From assembly GCF_007993815.1 (NCBI RefSeq), contig NZ_VJWE01000011.1:186001-250000 (forward strand): a stretch of DNA of 64,000 nucleotides, given 5' to 3'. Below the pieces are notes generated by a model. The model had not been told where the DNA came from. It saw nothing but the letters and a program-made list of their open reading frames with translations, and made no database searches. Positions 10,354 through 19,433 of the stretch are shown here, one piece after another (positions within the stretch are counted from its first letter, which is position 1; every line of letters starts with the position of its first letter). The position numbers and the translations under genes were made by a program. Source of the stretch: Acidovorax delafieldii (GTDB lineage: Bacteria; Pseudomonadota; Gammaproteobacteria; Burkholderiales; Burkholderiaceae_C).

Positions 10354-11283
10354 ATGTCCCTGCAAACCTTGCCCTTGCCGCCGTCCGAACTGGGTGAATC
10401 CCCCTTCTGGCACCCCACGGAAAAATCCCTTTACTGGTGTGACATTCAGGGACAAGCGGTGCACGCATGGCATCCTGACAGCGGCCACCACCGGCAGTGG
10501 CACATGCCCAGCGAGCCCGGCTGCTGCGCCCCTGCGGCTGATGGGCGATTGGTAATCGGGTTACGAAACGGTTTCTATCTTCTGGATCCGGCCAAGGACA
10601 GCGCAGACCCTACCGCCCTCACCTGCCTGGCCCTGCTGCCGCCCGAGCAGCATGACACCACGGTCCTGCGCTTGAACGACGGCCGCTGCGACACCGCAGG
10701 CCGTTTCTGGGCGGGCTCGGTCATCACGCCCCGCACCGCACCGAATGCGGCGCTGTGGTGCCTGCAGGCCGACCCGGCCAGCGCCACAGGCTACCGCGTG
10801 CGCCACATGGCGGGCGACAACTTCACCGCGAATGGCCTGGCCTTCAGCCCCGACAACCGCACGATGTACTGGTCCAACACACCGGAGCACCGCATCGACC
10901 AGTTCGACTTTGAGGTGGCCACGGGCGATATCGCCAACCGCCGCCCCTGGGTGCAGTTTGACCGCAAGGTGGACGGCCAGCCGTACGGCGGCAGACCCGA
11001 TGGCGCGGCGGTGGATGTGGAAGGCAACTACTGGGTGGCGATGTACGAAGGCGCTTGTGTATTGCAGCTTTCGCCAGCAGGTGAGGTGCTGCAGCGCATT
11101 GCGGTGCCGGTGCAGTGCCCGACCATGGTGTGTCTGGGGGGCGAGAATTTGCGGACGTTGTTCATTACGTCGGCGCGGGCGGGAAGGCCTCTTCAAGAAC
11201 AGCAGGCAGCGGTTGCAGCGGGGTCGCTGTTCAGCATGCAGGTCGAAGTGGCTGGGCTGCCGGTGAATTTCTTCAAGGTGTGA
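10354..11283 (+). CDS. SMP-30/gluconolactonase/LRE family protein
   Basis: The 309-residue six-bladed beta-propeller lactonase opens sugar lactones using a divalent metal. The first metal glutamate is E15 in [40 protein letters not shown] and [16 protein letters not shown] carry the conserved Asn/Asp ligands. No classic 6-phosphogluconolactonase (Pgl) gene is in the sugar block, so this could open 6-phosphogluconolactone or gluconolactone; that is inference. ATG 10354 begins the family domain; the longer frame upstream runs antisense into edd. No strong ribosome site is visible. Confidence 0.88.
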   Translation: MSLQTLPLPPSELGESPFWHPTEKSLYWCDIQGQAVHAWHPDSGHHRQWHMPSEPGCCAPAADGRLVIGLRNGFYLLDPAKDSADPTALTCLALLPPEQHDTTVLRLNDGRCDTAGRFWAGSVITPRTAPNAALWCLQADPASATGYRVRHMAGDNFTANGLAFSPDNRTMYWSNTPEHRIDQFDFEVATGDIANRRPWVQFDRKVDGQPYGGRPDGAAVDVEGNYWVAMYEGACVLQLSPAGEVLQRIAVPVQCPTMVCLGGENLRTLFITSARAGRPLQEQQAAVAAGSLFSMQVEVAGLPVNFFKV

Positions 11284-11331
11284 AGAGCGCCGAGCAACTG
11301 GTCACAGTGGGGCACAAAGGCCAGCGCTCCA

Positions 11332-11823
11332 TCACCAGCCCGCCAACGCGCCGATCTCCTCGCGCACGATCCGATAGCTGAGGCGGTCACTGACCAACCT
11401 TGCACCCTGGCTCTCGTAAAACGCAATGCCCCGGGCGTTGGACGACTTGACCGACCAATCGATGCGGCCACAGCCGTTGTCCAGCGCGTATCGCGCCACC
11501 CATTGCATCAAAGCCAGGCCAATACCTTGGCTCCGATGGTGCGGAGAAACAAACAGCTCCTTAAGTACACACTGCCGCTGGTGGGCGGGCTCGGGCTCCA
11601 CCAACGAATACACCAGGTAAATGGCGGCAAACCCCAACAACTCGCCGCCGAGTTCTGCCGTCACAAGTCGAATCTGAGAGTCGGGTCCGCACAGGTTGTC
11701 CAACAGGTGGTTGCGCACAAGGACCCGGTCGAGCGCACGGCCCGCGTGGTAGTGATCATGCAGCGCAAGCAGCAAGTCCACCATCTGCTCCTGTTGCGCC
11801 GGGGTCAGCAAACCGACTTCCAT
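11332..11823 (-). CDS. GNAT family N-acetyltransferase
   Basis: The 163-residue protein has the GNAT acetyl-CoA site: LKELFVSPHHRSQGIGLAL (R/Q-x-x-G-x-G/A) at about residues 88-106, followed by WVARYALDNGC and the SSNARGIAFYESQGA motif. It would move an acetyl group to an amine or small molecule; the substrate cannot be told. It lies between the SMP-30 gene (convergent) and the epimerase gene (same strand). Confidence 0.88.
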   Translation of the reverse strand: MEVGLLTPAQQEQMVDLLLALHDHYHAGRALDRVLVRNHLLDNLCGPDSQIRLVTAELGGELLGFAAIYLVYSLVEPEPAHQRQCVLKELFVSPHHRSQGIGLALMQWVARYALDNGCGRIDWSVKSSNARGIAFYESQGARLVSDRLSYRIVREEIGALAGW

Positions 11824-11893
11824 GTTTCCTCTCCTGCTGGACCGGATGGTTCCGATGGGGTGAGCTTACGTCGACAGGGTGACTCGCTGCCGG

Positions 11894-13135
11894 TTAGCCC
11901 TTCTCAGCCCCCAGCCCCAGCGCTCCCAACACGTCATAACACGCCCCCATGTTGTGATAGTCCACCTTCCCCGCGTTGCTCTTCTCGCGGGTGGTGTTGC
12001 GGTTGTTGCGGTGCAGGATGCGAAACCACGCGCCATGTTCGTGGTCCACAAAGTGGGCCCAGCAGTAGGCCCATATGCGGTCGTACCACTGCCAGTAGCG
12101 AGCATCCCCCGTGCGAACAGCAAGCACCGCTGCAGCTGCCATGCTCTCGGCCTGCACCCAGTGGTATTTGCCGTCGTCGCAGATGCTGCCGTCGGGCGCC
12201 ATGCCGTAATACAGGCCGCCGTGCGCGGCATCCCAGCCCCGCTCCAAAGCGGTATCGAACAGGCGCTGCGCACAGGGCAGGTGCCAGTCGGCCGGTAGCA
12301 AGGCATCCAGCTGCAGCAGCAGCTTGGCCCATTCGGTCTGGTGGCCGATCTGGTAGCCCCAGGGGCGGAAGATGTTACTGCGGTCATGGCGGTTGTAGTC
12401 CCAGTCCACGGACCAGTCGGCATGGAAGTGCTCCCACACCCAACCTTCGGCAGCGGGGGCGCTGGCGGCGATGGACAACGCGGCCTGCCGCTGGCAGATG
12501 CCTTGCGCGAGTTGTTCGGCACGCTCGATGTAGCGACGCTCGCCCGTGGCGCGGAAGGCCGAAATCATGGCCTCGCAGGCGTGCATGTTGGCGTTCTGGC
12601 CTCGGTAGCTGGTCACCTGCCACTCGGGGCTTGCCTCGTCGGCATACAGGCCTGCGGCAGGTTGCCAGAAGTGCTGTTCGGCAGTTTCAAAAGCCTCAGC
12701 CAGCCAATCTCGGGCCTCGGGCACTCCGGCCTCGTAAGCGCGGGCATACGCCAGCATCACAAAGGCCATGCCGTAGCAGTGGCGCGTGGCGTCTTGCACG
12801 GTGGTGCGGCCATCCTGCCAGTCGATCAGCCAGGCGTAGCCGCCCGTGGCAGGGTCGAGAAACGCGGTGCGCAGGAACGTGAGCGCGTGCCGCATGCCCG
12901 CCTGATAACGCGCCTCCCCCGTGGTGCGGTAGAGCACGGCGTGCGTGACCACAAAACGGGTGGCGCTGACGAGATGGCGGGTGTGCGTGTTGTAAACCGT
13001 GCCGTCGTCCAGAAAGAAGTGGAACTGCCCGCCGCTCGGATCGGCGGCCACGGGGTCGTAGAACGCCATGGTGTCACGCAGATGCTGGCGCAAAAAGGCT
13101 GCGGAGCGGAAGTCCGGATAGGGCGGAATCGCCAT
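11894..13135 (-). CDS. AGE-family sugar epimerase/isomerase (mannose isomerase-like)
   Basis: The 413-residue protein has the repeated tryptophan- and histidine-rich segments of the N-acylglucosamine 2-epimerase (AGE) alpha/alpha barrel, such as TRHLVSATRFVV, RHCYGMAFVMLAYA, HEHGAWFRILHRNN and GKVDYHNMGACYD. Family members include AGE, cellobiose 2-epimerase and YihS-type mannose/sulfoquinovose isomerases. Between edd/eda and pgi, a mannose-fructose isomerase giving entry to glycolysis is the likeliest role, but only inferred. ATG 13135 follows a GGAGA-type site. Confidence 0.85.
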   Translation of the reverse strand: MAIPPYPDFRSAAFLRQHLRDTMAFYDPVAADPSGGQFHFFLDDGTVYNTHTRHLVSATRFVVTHAVLYRTTGEARYQAGMRHALTFLRTAFLDPATGGYAWLIDWQDGRTTVQDATRHCYGMAFVMLAYARAYEAGVPEARDWLAEAFETAEQHFWQPAAGLYADEASPEWQVTSYRGQNANMHACEAMISAFRATGERRYIERAEQLAQGICQRQAALSIAASAPAAEGWVWEHFHADWSVDWDYNRHDRSNIFRPWGYQIGHQTEWAKLLLQLDALLPADWHLPCAQRLFDTALERGWDAAHGGLYYGMAPDGSICDDGKYHWVQAESMAAAAVLAVRTGDARYWQWYDRIWAYCWAHFVDHEHGAWFRILHRNNRNTTREKSNAGKVDYHNMGACYDVLGALGLGAEKG

Positions 13136-13248
13136 GGGGAGTGTCTCCTGATGCGTTAGCTGTCGACCAGAAACTGTGCCGGCTTCTGCCGGCAGGGCGC
13201 CCGGTCTTCCGCCAGAGCGACCCCGAGGACTTTGCTGTGCCGTGAAGG

Positions 13249-14817
13249 TCAGGCAGGGCTGCGTAGCAAGCCCAGCAGGCCAGCGGTGGAGCCATCGAGT
13301 CCCGCCACATCACCGCTCTCCAGCCGCGCCTCCAGGTCCTTGGCCAGCACCTTGCCCAGTTCTACGCCCCACTGGTCAAAGCTGTTGATGCCCCACAGGC
13401 TGCCGCTCACAAACACGCGGTGCTCCTGCAGTGCAATCAGCGCGCCCAGCGATGTGGGGGTGAGTGATTCGAGCAGCATGAGCGTGCTGGGGCGGTTGCC
13501 CGGAAAGTGCCGGTGGCCGTCATCGCTGGCCTTGCCCACCATCAGCGCCTGCGTCTGCGCCAGGGCGTTGGCCAGCAGCTTTTGCTGGTGGCCGGGCAGC
13601 GGGTGCGAGGCCTTGCGCACGGCCACGATCTCCAGCGGCAGCACATCGGCGCCTTGGTGCAGCATCTGGAAGAACGCGTGCTGGCCGTTGGTGCCGGGCT
13701 CGCCCCACAGCACGGGCGATGTGACGCAGGCCAGCGTGCTGCCGTCTTGCGCCACGCGCTTGCCGTTGCTCTCCATCTCCAGCTGCTGCAGGTAGGCCGA
13801 GTAGCGCCCCAGCGCGGCGTGATACGGCGCAATGCAGCGGCTGGTGAAGCCGAGGAAATTGCGGTACCAGACATCGAGCAGACCCAGACGCACCGGCAGG
13901 TTCTGCGCCAGCGGTGCGGTGCGGAAATGCTCGTCCATGGCGTACGCGCCCCCAAGGAAATCTCGGAAGCCTTGGGCACCGATCGCGATGGCAATCGGCA
14001 GGCCAATGGCCGACCACAGCGAGTAGCGGCCGCCCACCCAGTCCCAGAAGCCGAAGGTGGTGGTGATGCCGAGGGCCGCTGCGGCCTCGATGTTGGTGGT
14101 AAGCGCCGCAAAGTGGCGGGCCACATCGCGCCCGCCCTGGGCACCAAACCACGCCAGGGCCGAGCGCGCGTTGGTCATGGTCTCGGCCGTGGTAAACGTC
14201 TTGGACGCGACCAGGAACAGCGTGCTCTCGGGCCGCAGGCCCTTGAGCACGTGGTGCAGCTCGTGCCCGTCCACGTTAGACACAAAGTGAAAGCGCTTGC
14301 TGGGGATGCGGAACTCTTCGAGCGCGCGCACGGCCATGTGCGGGCCCAGGTCCGACCCGCCGATGCCAATGTTCACCACGTCGGTGATGGCGGCATCGCT
14401 GCGCACCTGCTCGGCGTACTGCAGCATGGCATCAAGCGTGTGGTGCACGTCGGCCAGGCGCTGTGCGGTCTCGGGCACATCACCGGGCAGGGCCACGCCT
14501 GCAGGGCGGCGCAGCAGCGTGTGCAGCACGGCGCGGTTTTCAGTGGTGTTGGTGGCCTCGCCTGCAAACATCGCATCGCGGTGTTGCACCAGGCCGCAGT
14601 CGCGGGCCAGATCCAGCAGCAGCGCTTCGGTATCGCGGTCCCACAGGTTCTTGGACAGGTCAGCAAACACATGCGGAGCCGACTGGCTGAAGGCTGCAAA
14701 CCGCTGGGCATCCTGCGCAAACGCCTGGCGCATGTCCAGATGCTGGCCGTGGGAGGCGTAGTGGGCGGCCAACTGGGGCCACAGCGCAGACTGGTCGCAA
14801 CGGAGAGGCATGGTCAT
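13249..14817 (-). CDS. pgi: glucose-6-phosphate isomerase
   Basis: The roughly 522-residue enzyme interconverts glucose-6-P and fructose-6-P. Diagnostic stretches are VNIGIGGSDLGPHMAV, FGFWDWVGGRYSLWSAIGLP, the active-site WGEPGTNGQHAFFQMLHQG and GSLWGINSFDQWGVELGK. Two in-frame ATGs (14817 and 14811) are both possible; neither has a clear ribosome site. It is divergent from zwf, and the gap holds two HexR-like sites. Confidence 0.96.
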   Translation of the reverse strand: MTMPLRCDQSALWPQLAAHYASHGQHLDMRQAFAQDAQRFAAFSQSAPHVFADLSKNLWDRDTEALLLDLARDCGLVQHRDAMFAGEATNTTENRAVLHTLLRRPAGVALPGDVPETAQRLADVHHTLDAMLQYAEQVRSDAAITDVVNIGIGGSDLGPHMAVRALEEFRIPSKRFHFVSNVDGHELHHVLKGLRPESTLFLVASKTFTTAETMTNARSALAWFGAQGGRDVARHFAALTTNIEAAAALGITTTFGFWDWVGGRYSLWSAIGLPIAIAIGAQGFRDFLGGAYAMDEHFRTAPLAQNLPVRLGLLDVWYRNFLGFTSRCIAPYHAALGRYSAYLQQLEMESNGKRVAQDGSTLACVTSPVLWGEPGTNGQHAFFQMLHQGADVLPLEIVAVRKASHPLPGHQQKLLANALAQTQALMVGKASDDGHRHFPGNRPSTLMLLESLTPTSLGALIALQEHRVFVSGSLWGINSFDQWGVELGKVLAKDLEARLESGDVAGLDGSTAGLLGLLRSPA

Positions 14818-14848
14818 CAAACGGGTAAGGTGAAAAAAGCGCCGAGAT

Positions 14849-14863
14849 AGTAACTTGATTACA
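14849..14863 (+). promoter_or_regulatory. candidate HexR-like operator, pgi side
   Basis: AGTAACTTGATTACA differs from TGTAAC-N3-ATTACA at the first base only and shares 13 of 15 bases with the second site at 14938. It lies 32 bp upstream of pgi. Confidence 0.6.
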
Positions 14864-14937
14864 CGACAAAATGGCCTATTAACAGGTTCTTTTGGGTTAC
14901 AAGCAGTAGATACAAGGCACTCCTCTTTAGAAAATCA

Positions 14938-14952
14938 TGTAACGTGATTACA
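14938..14952 (+). promoter_or_regulatory. candidate HexR-like operator, zwf side
   Basis: TGTAACGTGATTACA is a near-perfect palindrome (TGTAA-N5-TTACA) 41 bp before the zwf start. It matches what I recall of the HexR box, TGTAAT-N3-ATTACA, in gammaproteobacteria. Confidence 0.65.
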
Positions 14953-14993
14953 ATCCCACGCAACAAAACGAACCACCCCATCACGGAGACACC

Positions 14994-16448
14994 ATGAGTT
15001 TTGACCTCGTCCTGTTCGGCGGCACCGGCGACCTCGCCTGGCGCAAGCTCATGCCCGCATTGTTTCAGGCCTTTCGGCATGGCACGCTGCCTGAGGGGGG
15101 ACGCATCATCGCGGTGGCACGTGATGACCTGAGCGACGAACAATACCGCAGCCTGATCCAGTCGCGGTTCGACAGCGTGGAGCTGGCCAAGCGCCCCAGC
15201 CCGGACGAGTTTGCACGCTTCGCCGCGCTGCTGCACTACCTGCGCATGGACTTGTCCAAAACCCAGGACTACGAACGCCTGGCCGAGACGCTGAAGGCGC
15301 GCGGAGCCGACTCGGTGGTGATGTATGTGGCCACTGCGCCCAGCCTGTTCACCAATGTGTGTGAGCAGATCGCCGCCGTGGGCCTGAACGGCCCCACCAC
15401 CCGCGTGGTGCTGGAAAAACCCCTGGGCCACGACCTGCAGTCCAACCGCGCGATCAACGACACGCTGCGCCGCGTGCTCAAGGAAGAGCAGGTCTTCCGC
15501 ATCGACCACTACCTGGGCAAGCCGTCCGTCCAGAACCTGTTTGCGCTGCGTTTTGGCAACGCGCTGTTCGAGCCCCTGTGGCGCCGCGAAACCATTGCCA
15601 ACATCCAGATTACGATTGCCGAGGAGCTGGGCGTGGAGTCGCGCGGCGCGTTCTACGACCAGACCGGCGCACTGCGCGACATGGTGCAGAACCACGCGCT
15701 GCAGCTGCTGTGCGCGATCGGCATGGAGCCCCCCATCAACTCCAGCGCCAACGCCATCCGCGACGAAAAGCTCAAGGTGCTGCAGTCGCTCAAGCCCTGG
15801 ACGCTGGAGACCATCGGCCAGCACGTGATCCGTGGGCAGTACGCGGCCGGCAACCACCAGGGCCAGCCCGTGCCCGGCTACGCGCAAGAGAAAGGCGTGG
15901 CCGCCAGCAGCACCACTGAGACCTTTGTGGCGCTGCGCACCGAGATCAGCAACTGGCGCTGGGCGGGCGTGCCGTTTTACATCCGCACCGGCAAGCGGCT
16001 GGCGGGGCGCGACGCGCACATCGTCATCAACTTCCGGCCCGTGCCCCACCCCATCTTCAAGACCCCTGCGGGCGCCGCCAACCGCCTGGTGATCAACCTG
16101 CAACCCAAGGACGGGCTGGAACTGCACCTGATGGCGCAGGGCGCCGCCCAGCACCAGACCGAACCCGCGCTGTCGCAGGTGCACCTGAACCTGGACTTTG
16201 ACCAGCGCTTTGGCACCGAACGCGTGGGCGCCTACGAGCGCCTGCTGCTCGATGTGATTGCTGGCCGCCTGAACCTGTTTGTGCGCAGCGACGAGCAGGA
16301 GGAAGCCTGGCGCTGGGTAGAGCCCATCCTCCAGTACTGGAAGAACGACCCAGCAGGCCCACGCCCCTACCCCGCCGGCAGCTGGGGCCCGCGTGCCGCG
16401 AGCGCAATGATTGCGCGCGACGGGTATTGCTGGAGCGAGGAGATGTGA
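14994..16448 (+). CDS. zwf: glucose-6-phosphate 1-dehydrogenase
   Basis: The 484-residue enzyme oxidises glucose-6-phosphate to 6-phosphogluconolactone with NAD(P)+. It shows the nucleotide-binding FGGTGDLAWRKLMPALF near the N-terminus and the active-site RIDHYLGKPSVQNL. GGAGA lies five bases before the ATG. It is transcribed away from pgi, so one gap controls the entry to both glycolysis and the Entner-Doudoroff route. No pgl gene follows it. Confidence 0.96.
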   Translation: MSFDLVLFGGTGDLAWRKLMPALFQAFRHGTLPEGGRIIAVARDDLSDEQYRSLIQSRFDSVELAKRPSPDEFARFAALLHYLRMDLSKTQDYERLAETLKARGADSVVMYVATAPSLFTNVCEQIAAVGLNGPTTRVVLEKPLGHDLQSNRAINDTLRRVLKEEQVFRIDHYLGKPSVQNLFALRFGNALFEPLWRRETIANIQITIAEELGVESRGAFYDQTGALRDMVQNHALQLLCAIGMEPPINSSANAIRDEKLKVLQSLKPWTLETIGQHVIRGQYAAGNHQGQPVPGYAQEKGVAASSTTETFVALRTEISNWRWAGVPFYIRTGKRLAGRDAHIVINFRPVPHPIFKTPAGAANRLVINLQPKDGLELHLMAQGAAQHQTEPALSQVHLNLDFDQRFGTERVGAYERLLLDVIAGRLNLFVRSDEQEEAWRWVEPILQYWKNDPAGPRPYPAGSWGPRAASAMIARDGYCWSEEM

Positions 16449-16462
16449 GAGCCTCGCGTCCG

Positions 16463-16500
16463 GCGGCTGCAGACCTTCGCAGCCGCGGCCGCCGGGCCTT
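16463..16500. terminator. GC-rich hairpin after zwf, possible terminator
   Basis: GCGGCTGC (16463-16470) pairs with GCAGCCGC (16479-16486) across an 8-base loop, followed by a second GC-rich step and TTGTTTTC. It lies between the convergent zwf and LysR genes. Only a weak T-run follows. Confidence 0.4.
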
Positions 16501-16506
16501 GTTTTC

Positions 16507-17391
16507 TTAGGTCTGCGCAGCCTCGCTGTGCAGCCACGACAAAAACGCCTCCACCGCCGGGCGCTTGGCGTGCCGCTCAGGGTACACGGCGAAATGCGCC
16601 TTCACCCGCACAGCCTGGTCCATGCCGAACGGGGCCTTCAGTCGGCCATCAGCCAAGTGCCCGCCTGCGTTGACGGCGCTCTCCAAGGCCACGCCCAGGC
16701 CCTGTGTGGCGGCGTCCAGGGACATCTGGGCGCGGTCAAACCGCAGGGAGAAACGGTCGGGTGCCCGCAGCTTGGTGAACCGGCCAAACCAGTCGGACCA
16801 CTGCACGATGCTGACGTTACTTTGGATCAGCGGCAGGTCCAGCAACTGCTCTGCGCGCTTGAGCTTGTGCGCCTTGATGAAGGCCGGGCTGGCCAGCGGC
16901 ACGATCGCTTCCTCGAACAGCGGCTCCACCACCAGATCGCCCCACTGCGGAATGCCGTAGCGGATGTCGATGTCGGCCTGGCCGAGCGCGAAATCGCTGG
17001 GCGTGTGGGCGGCTGAGAGGTTGAGCGATATCTCCGGGTAGGCCTGCGCAAAGCGGTGCAGGCGCGGCATGAGCCACAGGCTGGCGATGCTGGGTGCCGT
17101 GTGCACATACAGGCTGTTGCGGATGCCATGCCGCAAATCGTCGGTGGCCGTGGCAATGGCGTTGAGCGCAGCCCCCACGTGCATCAGGTAATGCTCGCCC
17201 GCAGGGCTCAGGCGCACCCCGTGGGCGCTGCGCTCGAACAGGCGAATGTCCAGTTGCGCCTCCAGCCGCGAAACCTGGTGGCTGATGGCCGAGGCCGTGA
17301 GGTTCAGCTCCGCCGCTGCCAGCGCAAAGCTGCGGCGGCGTGCCACGGCCTCAAAGGCCTGCAGATTGGCAATGGGCGGCAAGGTGGGCAT
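16507..17391 (-). CDS. LysR-family transcriptional regulator (GcvA-like)
   Basis: The 294-residue protein has an N-terminal winged helix-turn-helix (NLQAFEAVARRRSFALAAAELNLTASAISHQVSRLE) broken here as residues about 9-43, followed by a substrate-binding domain with SLYVHTAPSIASLWLMPRL, as in GcvA/AmpR-type members. It is divergent from the SDR-TRAP-transketolase operon and so is its probable regulator. A perfect inverted repeat between them is a candidate binding site. The inducer is unknown. Confidence 0.9.
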   Translation of the reverse strand: MPTLPPIANLQAFEAVARRRSFALAAAELNLTASAISHQVSRLEAQLDIRLFERSAHGVRLSPAGEHYLMHVGAALNAIATATDDLRHGIRNSLYVHTAPSIASLWLMPRLHRFAQAYPEISLNLSAAHTPSDFALGQADIDIRYGIPQWGDLVVEPLFEEAIVPLASPAFIKAHKLKRAEQLLDLPLIQSNVSIVQWSDWFGRFTKLRAPDRFSLRFDRAQMSLDAATQGLGVALESAVNAGGHLADGRLKAPFGMDQAVRVKAHFAVYPERHAKRPAVEAFLSWLHSEAAQT

Positions 17392-17409
17392 GGGGTGAAC
17401 CCTGACGTT

Positions 17410-17428
17410 AGATGACGGAATGTCATCT
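17410..17428. promoter_or_regulatory. candidate LysR operator
   Basis: AGATGAC-GGAAT-GTCATCT is a perfect 7+7 inverted repeat just upstream of the LysR gene. Further GATGAT/ATCATC half-sites lie between 17433 and 17458. The layout fits autoregulation plus activation of the divergent operon. Confidence 0.55.
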
Positions 17429-17568
17429 TACGCTGATGATTCATCGCTTGTCATCATCTTGAGCGGCTTTGAGAATCGGCTCCCAGAACAGGAGACACCG
17501 CTTTGACAGCCGCCCTCACGGGCAGCGTACAAGTCTCCTGCACCTTCACACCACAGGAGACAAGACAC

Positions 17569-18318
17569 ATGCTGCTAAAGGACCAGGTTGCCATCATTAC
17601 CGGAGGGGCGGGACTCAACGGCCTCGGGTTTGCCACCGCCCGCCTGATGGCCGAGCAAGGCGCCAAAGTCGCCATCCTCGACCTCGAAGCCGCCGACCCC
17701 GCAGGCGCCGCCGCGCGGCTGGGCGAGGGCCACCTGGGCCTGGTGGCCGATGTGACCGACAAAGCATCGTGCGATGCCGCCGCCGCCCAGGTGTATGCCC
17801 ATTTCGGCCGCATCGACACGCTGGTCAACAACGCGGGCATCACCCAGCCCGTCAAGACGCTGGAGATCACGGGCGCCGACTACGACCGCATTCTCAACGT
17901 CAGCCTGCGTGGCACGCTGTACATGTCCCAGGCTGTGCTGCCCACGCTGCGTGCACAGCAAAGCGGCTCCATCATCTGCATCTCGTCGGTGTCGGCCCAG
18001 CGCGGCGGCGGCATTCTGGGCGGGCCCCACTACTCGGCCGCCAAAGCAGGTGTGCTGGGCCTGGCCCGCGCCATGGCCCGCGAGTTTGGTCCCGAGAACA
18101 TCCGCGTCAACTGCATCACCCCCGGCCTGATCGGCACGGACATCATCAAGGGCAAGCTGACCGAAGAGAAAAAGGCCGAGATCGCGGAAACCATTCCACT
18201 CGCCCGCCTGGGCCGGGCCGAAGACATTGCCGGAGCCTGCGTGTTTCTCGCCAGCCCGCTTTCGACTTATTGCACCGGCATCACGCTCGATGTGAACGGC
18301 GGCATGCTGATCCACTGA
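17569..18318 (+). CDS. short-chain dehydrogenase/reductase
   Basis: The 249-residue SDR oxidoreductase has the cofactor glycine-rich turn TGGAGLNGLGFATA, the NNAG motif, catalytic Ser in ISSVSAQRGGG and the YSAAK motif. D38 and neighbours after strand 2 (AILDLEAAD) suggest NAD(H) preference. In this operon it most likely oxidises an imported polyol, sugar or hydroxy acid to a keto compound; the substrate is unknown. AGGAGA precedes ATG 17569; the open frame to 17503 lies in the leader. Confidence 0.92.
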   Translation: MLLKDQVAIITGGAGLNGLGFATARLMAEQGAKVAILDLEAADPAGAAARLGEGHLGLVADVTDKASCDAAAAQVYAHFGRIDTLVNNAGITQPVKTLEITGADYDRILNVSLRGTLYMSQAVLPTLRAQQSGSIICISSVSAQRGGGILGGPHYSAAKAGVLGLARAMAREFGPENIRVNCITPGLIGTDIIKGKLTEEKKAEIAETIPLARLGRAEDIAGACVFLASPLSTYCTGITLDVNGGMLIH

Positions 18319-18362
18319 CCGCCCTCACGACCTCTCAACAAACATAAACCAGGAGACAAACC

Positions 18363-19349
18363 ATGCAACGCAAAACCTTCACCCGCACCCTGCTGACAGC
18401 CGCTGCTTTGGCGGTGGCACTGCCCGGGCTCGCGCAGGCGCAGACCATGAAGCTCACGCTGGGCCATGGCGCTGCCCCCGGCAATCCGCGCCACGAGGCC
18501 GCTGTCAAATTCGCCGAAACCCTCAAGGCCAAGACCGCAGGCCGCATCGAGGTGCAGGTGGCGCCCTCCGCGCAGCTGGGCGACGACGCCGCCATGGTCA
18601 CGGCCGTACGCACCGGTGCGCTCGACATGACGGCGAACTCGCAAGGCGCCGTGTCGGTGGCTGTGCCCGAGTACGCCGCCTACGGCATGCCGTTCATGTT
18701 CTCCACCCCCGCGCAGGCCTTCAAGCTGCTGGACGGCCCGCTGGGCCAGGAGCTGGCACAGAAGTCGGCCGACAAGGGCATGGTGGTGCTGGGCTATTGG
18801 GACAACGGCATCCGCCACATGACCAACAGCAAACGCCCCATCACCAAGGTCGAAGACATGAAGGGCTTGAAGATGCGCACCCCGCCCGACGCAGTGCTGG
18901 TGGACATCATGCAGGCGCTGGGTGCCGAGGCACAGCAGATCAAGTTTGCCGAGCTGTACGTGGCGCTGCAGCAGGGCGTGGTCGATGGGCAAGAGAACCC
19001 GCTGGTCAACATCCACGCCAGCAAGCTGTACGAAGTGCAAAAGCACCTGGCACTGACGAGCCACATGTTCCAGATGACGCCGTTCCTGATGAGCAAGCGC
19101 ACCTGGGACCGCCTGTCCGACGCGGACCGCAAGGCCGTGACCGAAGCGGCAGCAGAGGCCACGGCACTGCAGCGCAAGATGTCGCAAGAGGCCGACGACA
19201 AGCTGCTGGACGACCTCAAGGCCAAGGGCGTGCAGGTGACCACGGTGGACAAGGCCGCGTTTGCCAAGGCCACGGCTGCGGTGGACGCCAAGTGGCTGAC
19301 CACGCCCATCGGCCCGTACCTCAAGAAAGTCATCGCCGCCGCGCGCTGA
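18363..19349 (+). CDS. dctP: TRAP transporter solute-binding protein DctP
   Basis: The 328-residue periplasmic receptor has a signal peptide (about residues 1-26, ending LAQAQ) and typical DctP features: MKLTLGHGAAPGNPRH at the mature start, and KGLKMRTPPDAVLVDIMQALGAEA holding the conserved arginine that binds a carboxylate or hydroxyl of the ligand. AGGAGA precedes the start. It is first of the dctPQM set. The conserved arginine favours an acidic ligand, though polyol-type TRAP receptors exist. Confidence 0.92.
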   Translation: MQRKTFTRTLLTAAALAVALPGLAQAQTMKLTLGHGAAPGNPRHEAAVKFAETLKAKTAGRIEVQVAPSAQLGDDAAMVTAVRTGALDMTANSQGAVSVAVPEYAAYGMPFMFSTPAQAFKLLDGPLGQELAQKSADKGMVVLGYWDNGIRHMTNSKRPITKVEDMKGLKMRTPPDAVLVDIMQALGAEAQQIKFAELYVALQQGVVDGQENPLVNIHASKLYEVQKHLALTSHMFQMTPFLMSKRTWDRLSDADRKAVTEAAAEATALQRKMSQEADDKLLDDLKAKGVQVTTVDKAAFAKATAAVDAKWLTTPIGPYLKKVIAAAR

Positions 19350-19433
19350 TCGTTCGGGGCGCTGCGGCGCCTGTCCTCATTTCCCCCGAAGCCGCTGCAC
19401 GGGCCCCAGCCCTGCAGCCCAAGGAGTCTCCCG

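Noticed and set aside
13177-13194. TGCCGGC-TTCT-GCCGGCA hairpin between pgi and the epimerase gene, as a terminator
   Set aside because: There is no T-run, and short GC palindromes are common by chance in such DNA.
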